A DNA stretch of 64,000 bases from the NCBI GenBank assembly GCA_022841465.1, contig JALHRL010000003.1, positions 1 through 64,000 of the forward strand, written 5' to 3'. A model generated the notes under the pieces. That model was not told the DNA's origin and made no database searches. It worked only from the letters and a program-made list of their open reading frames with translations. The position numbers and the translations under genes are program-made. This DNA comes from Bacteroidia bacterium. Lineage in GTDB: Bacteria > Bacteroidota > Bacteroidia > B-17B0 > Aurantibacillaceae. Shown piece after piece: positions 62,130 through 64,000 of this stretch (its first letter is position 1; the number at the start of each line of letters is the position of its first letter).

Positions 62130-63566
62130 ATGTTAAAAATCCCCCTGAATACCGCTAATATTATACTTCCAAGTGGTGAAAAATTTTCATTATTAGCACC
62201 GGAAATTAAGGACACAAAAGGTGTTATTAGTGTTTCAGGCCTTCTCGACATTAAGGAGTTTGTTGGTGGAGTTATAGAAGTCGTTGAAAAATTTAATATG
62301 AAATGGGGAAATTATATCAAAAAACATGAAGACCTCTTTAAAATAGTTGCAACTGGTGTTTCTGATAATCAAATTACGGTTTACCCGGTGGATTACTCCT
62401 CTTTTCAGGATCAAACATTTAAGGTATCATTTGTTTGTTATGGCTATATTGAAGATTTAATGAAATTCCCTGATTTGAATGAATCAGAGTCTCTTTATTC
62501 AATCGGATATGAAGGCATGTCCTTATGTTTTGATTCTACAACCAAAACAACTCAAACAAGAGATTTTTTTGGTAAACCAAAGGAAATACATCGTGCAGTT
62601 GACTGGGATCATACAAACTCAAGCCTTTATTTTTATTACGACGGCAAATATTACAATATAAATGTCATGTTAATTCAAAGAAAAGAAACAAAACAAATTG
62701 ATTTAATTATTGATCCGGACACTCCATTGCCGTTTAAAGTATATAACGCAATCAAATGGCCTTTAACCGCATTTCTTTCCTTTGGATGTGGTAATAATAT
62801 TGCAATAAGAGAAGAAAGCTTGATTGTAAAAGAAGGTCAAAAAAGACGAATTTACTCCGGTAAAAGAATTATTAAAAGCAGCAACTCAAACTATATACCA
62901 TTAAACGACTACGGGCTTCGTGCTAATGGAATTTTAAATAAATATTTTGAATCATTTAATTTGTTCCTGTTCGTTGAAAAAATATTACGCATATCAGAAG
63001 CAATTACGTTGTTTAATTTTGCAAAGAAAGCCAGGACCGTTGATGAAAGCATTTACCTAATGTTGGTTTCTATTGAGGCTCTAGCAGATAGGTTCAAAAA
63101 ATCAAGCTTTAATGAATTGAATTCAGGGTACTATATGAAACAAGAGTTATTCAACGAAAAGATCAAAAACACTAAAGATGTATTTATGAAGGATTTTGAA
63201 TTTTTCCAAAAAAGTAATGAAGTAGAGTTTAAAAAACTTGTTTCCGCTATTGCTGGAATTAACAAGATTTCGAAAACCAACAAAAAAATATACGATCTAT
63301 TCAAGTTTGCAGAACTTCAAAATCACGAAGGTAAAGCAGACTTTTTTAATTCGTTGCGAAATAACGCTATTCATGAAGGAGAAATCAATTTACCTGAAGC
63401 TAATGCGTTTCATAATCAAAATAAACTTGAATTGATTTTCAACGAAATTATTGCAAACATTATGCAATACAAATTTGAAAGATATTTAAGTACTGAAGAA
63501 AGAACCAAACATGTCCAGGTTAAAAAAGATTACGTTACCGACTATACTAGGTTTGGATTTAATTAA
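62130..63566 (+). CDS. HEPN-like (ApeA-like) protein, possible defense effector
   Basis: 478 residues, no signal peptide. The N-terminal 300 residues are a beta-rich region of unknown fold (VYPVDYSSFQDQTFKVSFVC, LYFYYDGKYYNINVMLIQRK). The C-terminal part is helical and contains LRNNAIHEGEI near residue 416, matching the RNxxxH catalytic motif of HEPN RNases, preceded by ESIYLMLVSIEALADRF, typical of ApeA-like HEPN proteins. ApeA-type proteins act in abortive infection. The anti-phage role is inferred from domain layout and the position next to a tRNA. It stands alone. Confidence 0.65.
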   Translation: MLKIPLNTANIILPSGEKFSLLAPEIKDTKGVISVSGLLDIKEFVGGVIEVVEKFNMKWGNYIKKHEDLFKIVATGVSDNQITVYPVDYSSFQDQTFKVSFVCYGYIEDLMKFPDLNESESLYSIGYEGMSLCFDSTTKTTQTRDFFGKPKEIHRAVDWDHTNSSLYFYYDGKYYNINVMLIQRKETKQIDLIIDPDTPLPFKVYNAIKWPLTAFLSFGCGNNIAIREESLIVKEGQKRRIYSGKRIIKSSNSNYIPLNDYGLRANGILNKYFESFNLFLFVEKILRISEAITLFNFAKKARTVDESIYLMLVSIEALADRFKKSSFNELNSGYYMKQELFNEKIKNTKDVFMKDFEFFQKSNEVEFKKLVSAIAGINKISKTNKKIYDLFKFAELQNHEGKADFFNSLRNNAIHEGEINLPEANAFHNQNKLELIFNEIIANIMQYKFERYLSTEERTKHVQVKKDYVTDYTRFGFN

Positions 63567-63700
63567 AAGAACTTTAGTTGCCACTGCAATCTTTTTTTCA
63601 CTTACAACGCACACTAAAAGTGTTGCAATTTAATCATATAAGTGAAAAACATACACATCGGTAATTTTACAAAACTGTATAAGTAAGGTTTTCCGACATG

Positions 63701-63725
63701 TTAATTTTGGTTTCACCAAAATTAA
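63701..63725. repeat. Perfect 11-bp inverted repeat
   Basis: TTAATTTTGGT / ACCAAAATTAA with a TTC loop, directly before a 29-codon ORF (63728-63817) of doubtful coding value. There is no T tract; function unknown. Confidence 0.45.
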
Positions 63726-63857
63726 AAATGAAAATTTTAACACTTGAAAACAGAAACGAGGTTAGTCCCGGAGTAGTTGGACTCGGTAAGAGTTTGACCA
63801 GCTCGAAGAATCTCTAAACGGTTGTTCATATTACGTGTTGCAAGTTGCTTACTATTA

Positions 63858-64000
63858 TTAATTGGTTACAAATTTAATGGTACTTAATGCACGTAGGTTT
63901 TCTAAGTCTCTTAAATTAAAACTCTGCCAGGTTCGGGTTTTTAAAATTTCATTGGCTATAAAAAGTTTATAATGTAGAGGTTCGGTGTTTCTTGGCGACT
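63858..64000 (-). CDS. 3' end of an unidentified gene (partial)
   Basis: An open frame enters from the right edge of the window and ends with TAA at 63858 after 47 codons (NTEPLHYKLFIANEILKTRT ... LENLRALSTIKFVTN). Codon composition looks normal for this genome. The 5' part is outside the window and the visible part is not enough to name a family. Too short for the ORF track. Confidence 0.5.
   Translation of the reverse strand, partial: SPRNTEPLHYKLFIANEILKTRTWQSFNLRDLENLRALSTIKFVTN

Overview
The window is AT-rich and reads as a chromosome segment of a free-living Bacteroidota bacterium (flavobacterial/sphingobacterial type; the lineage cannot be fixed more finely from sequence alone). Evidence: C-terminal sorting domains of the type IX secretion system (T9SS) on two secreted proteins, repeated TAnnTTTG (-7) plus TTTG/TTG (-33) promoters of the Bacteroidota sigma factor, a tmRNA with the tag GEENSYAMAA, signal peptides ending in AQ, and few Shine-Dalgarno sites.

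Layout. 0-9 kb: a polysaccharide-export lipoprotein with a suspicious early stop, an HDIG/7TM c-di-AMP phosphodiesterase-like protein, an RsmI-like methylase, a large TraB/GumN protein and an FAD-linked oxidase. 8.7-16.5 kb: housekeeping genes (TatD, tcdA, a lysine-rich SWIB protein, metK, purS, pssA, an ABC-F ATPase, tsaD). 16.5-21.6 kb: TamB and a PAP2 phosphatase. 21.6-26.3 kb: biotin cluster bioB-(secreted T9SS protein)-bioF-bioD-bioA. 26.3-34.6 kb: RlmI-like methylase, alpha/beta hydrolase, pdxJ, CBS protein, BamA/TamA-like barrel, alanine/saccharopine dehydrogenase-like enzyme, S41 peptidase. 34.8-35.15 kb: ssrA (tmRNA).

35.15-41.1 kb is an accessory segment starting at the 3' end of ssrA, whose last 17 bases are repeated 175 bp downstream, as left by tmRNA-targeting integrases. 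It holds a Fic protein with operator-like repeats over its promoter, an FAD monooxygenase with an N-terminal zinc-finger-like module, an FG-GAP T9SS protein, and several orphan C-terminal gene tails: three copies of one unrecognised tail and one decayed SpoIIE/PP2C phosphatase tail.

41.2-54.3 kb: small exported or metabolic proteins (SnoaL-like, SDR, lipocalin, rhodanese + DUF2892-like, a beta-lactamase-fold protein that has lost its catalytic residues), a tricorn-like protease, a SiaC-like phosphoprotein, an AsmA-like giant, an NlpC/P60 hydrolase and a chalcone-isomerase-fold protein whose signal peptide lies in frame upstream of any standard start codon. 54.4-60.2 kb: two SpoIIE/PP2C signalling proteins (TPR type and beta-propeller type) whose last codons form palindromes with their 3' flanks; between and behind them lie further short PP2C-tail-like fragments in a 78-bp tandem repeat. 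SiaC and the phosphatases may form one partner-switching system (inference).

60.2-64 kb: duplicated small lipoproteins, tRNA-Cys preceded by two degenerate tRNA-Cys copies with hairpin insertions in the D-arm, a patch of GTGACC repeats, and a 478-aa protein with a C-terminal HEPN-like RNxxxH motif that could be an abortive-infection type effector. The window ends inside an unidentified minus-strand gene.

The most unusual theme is the accumulation of orphan C-terminal tails and hairpin-bearing repeats attached to PP2C genes, to an unknown gene family and to tRNA-Cys.
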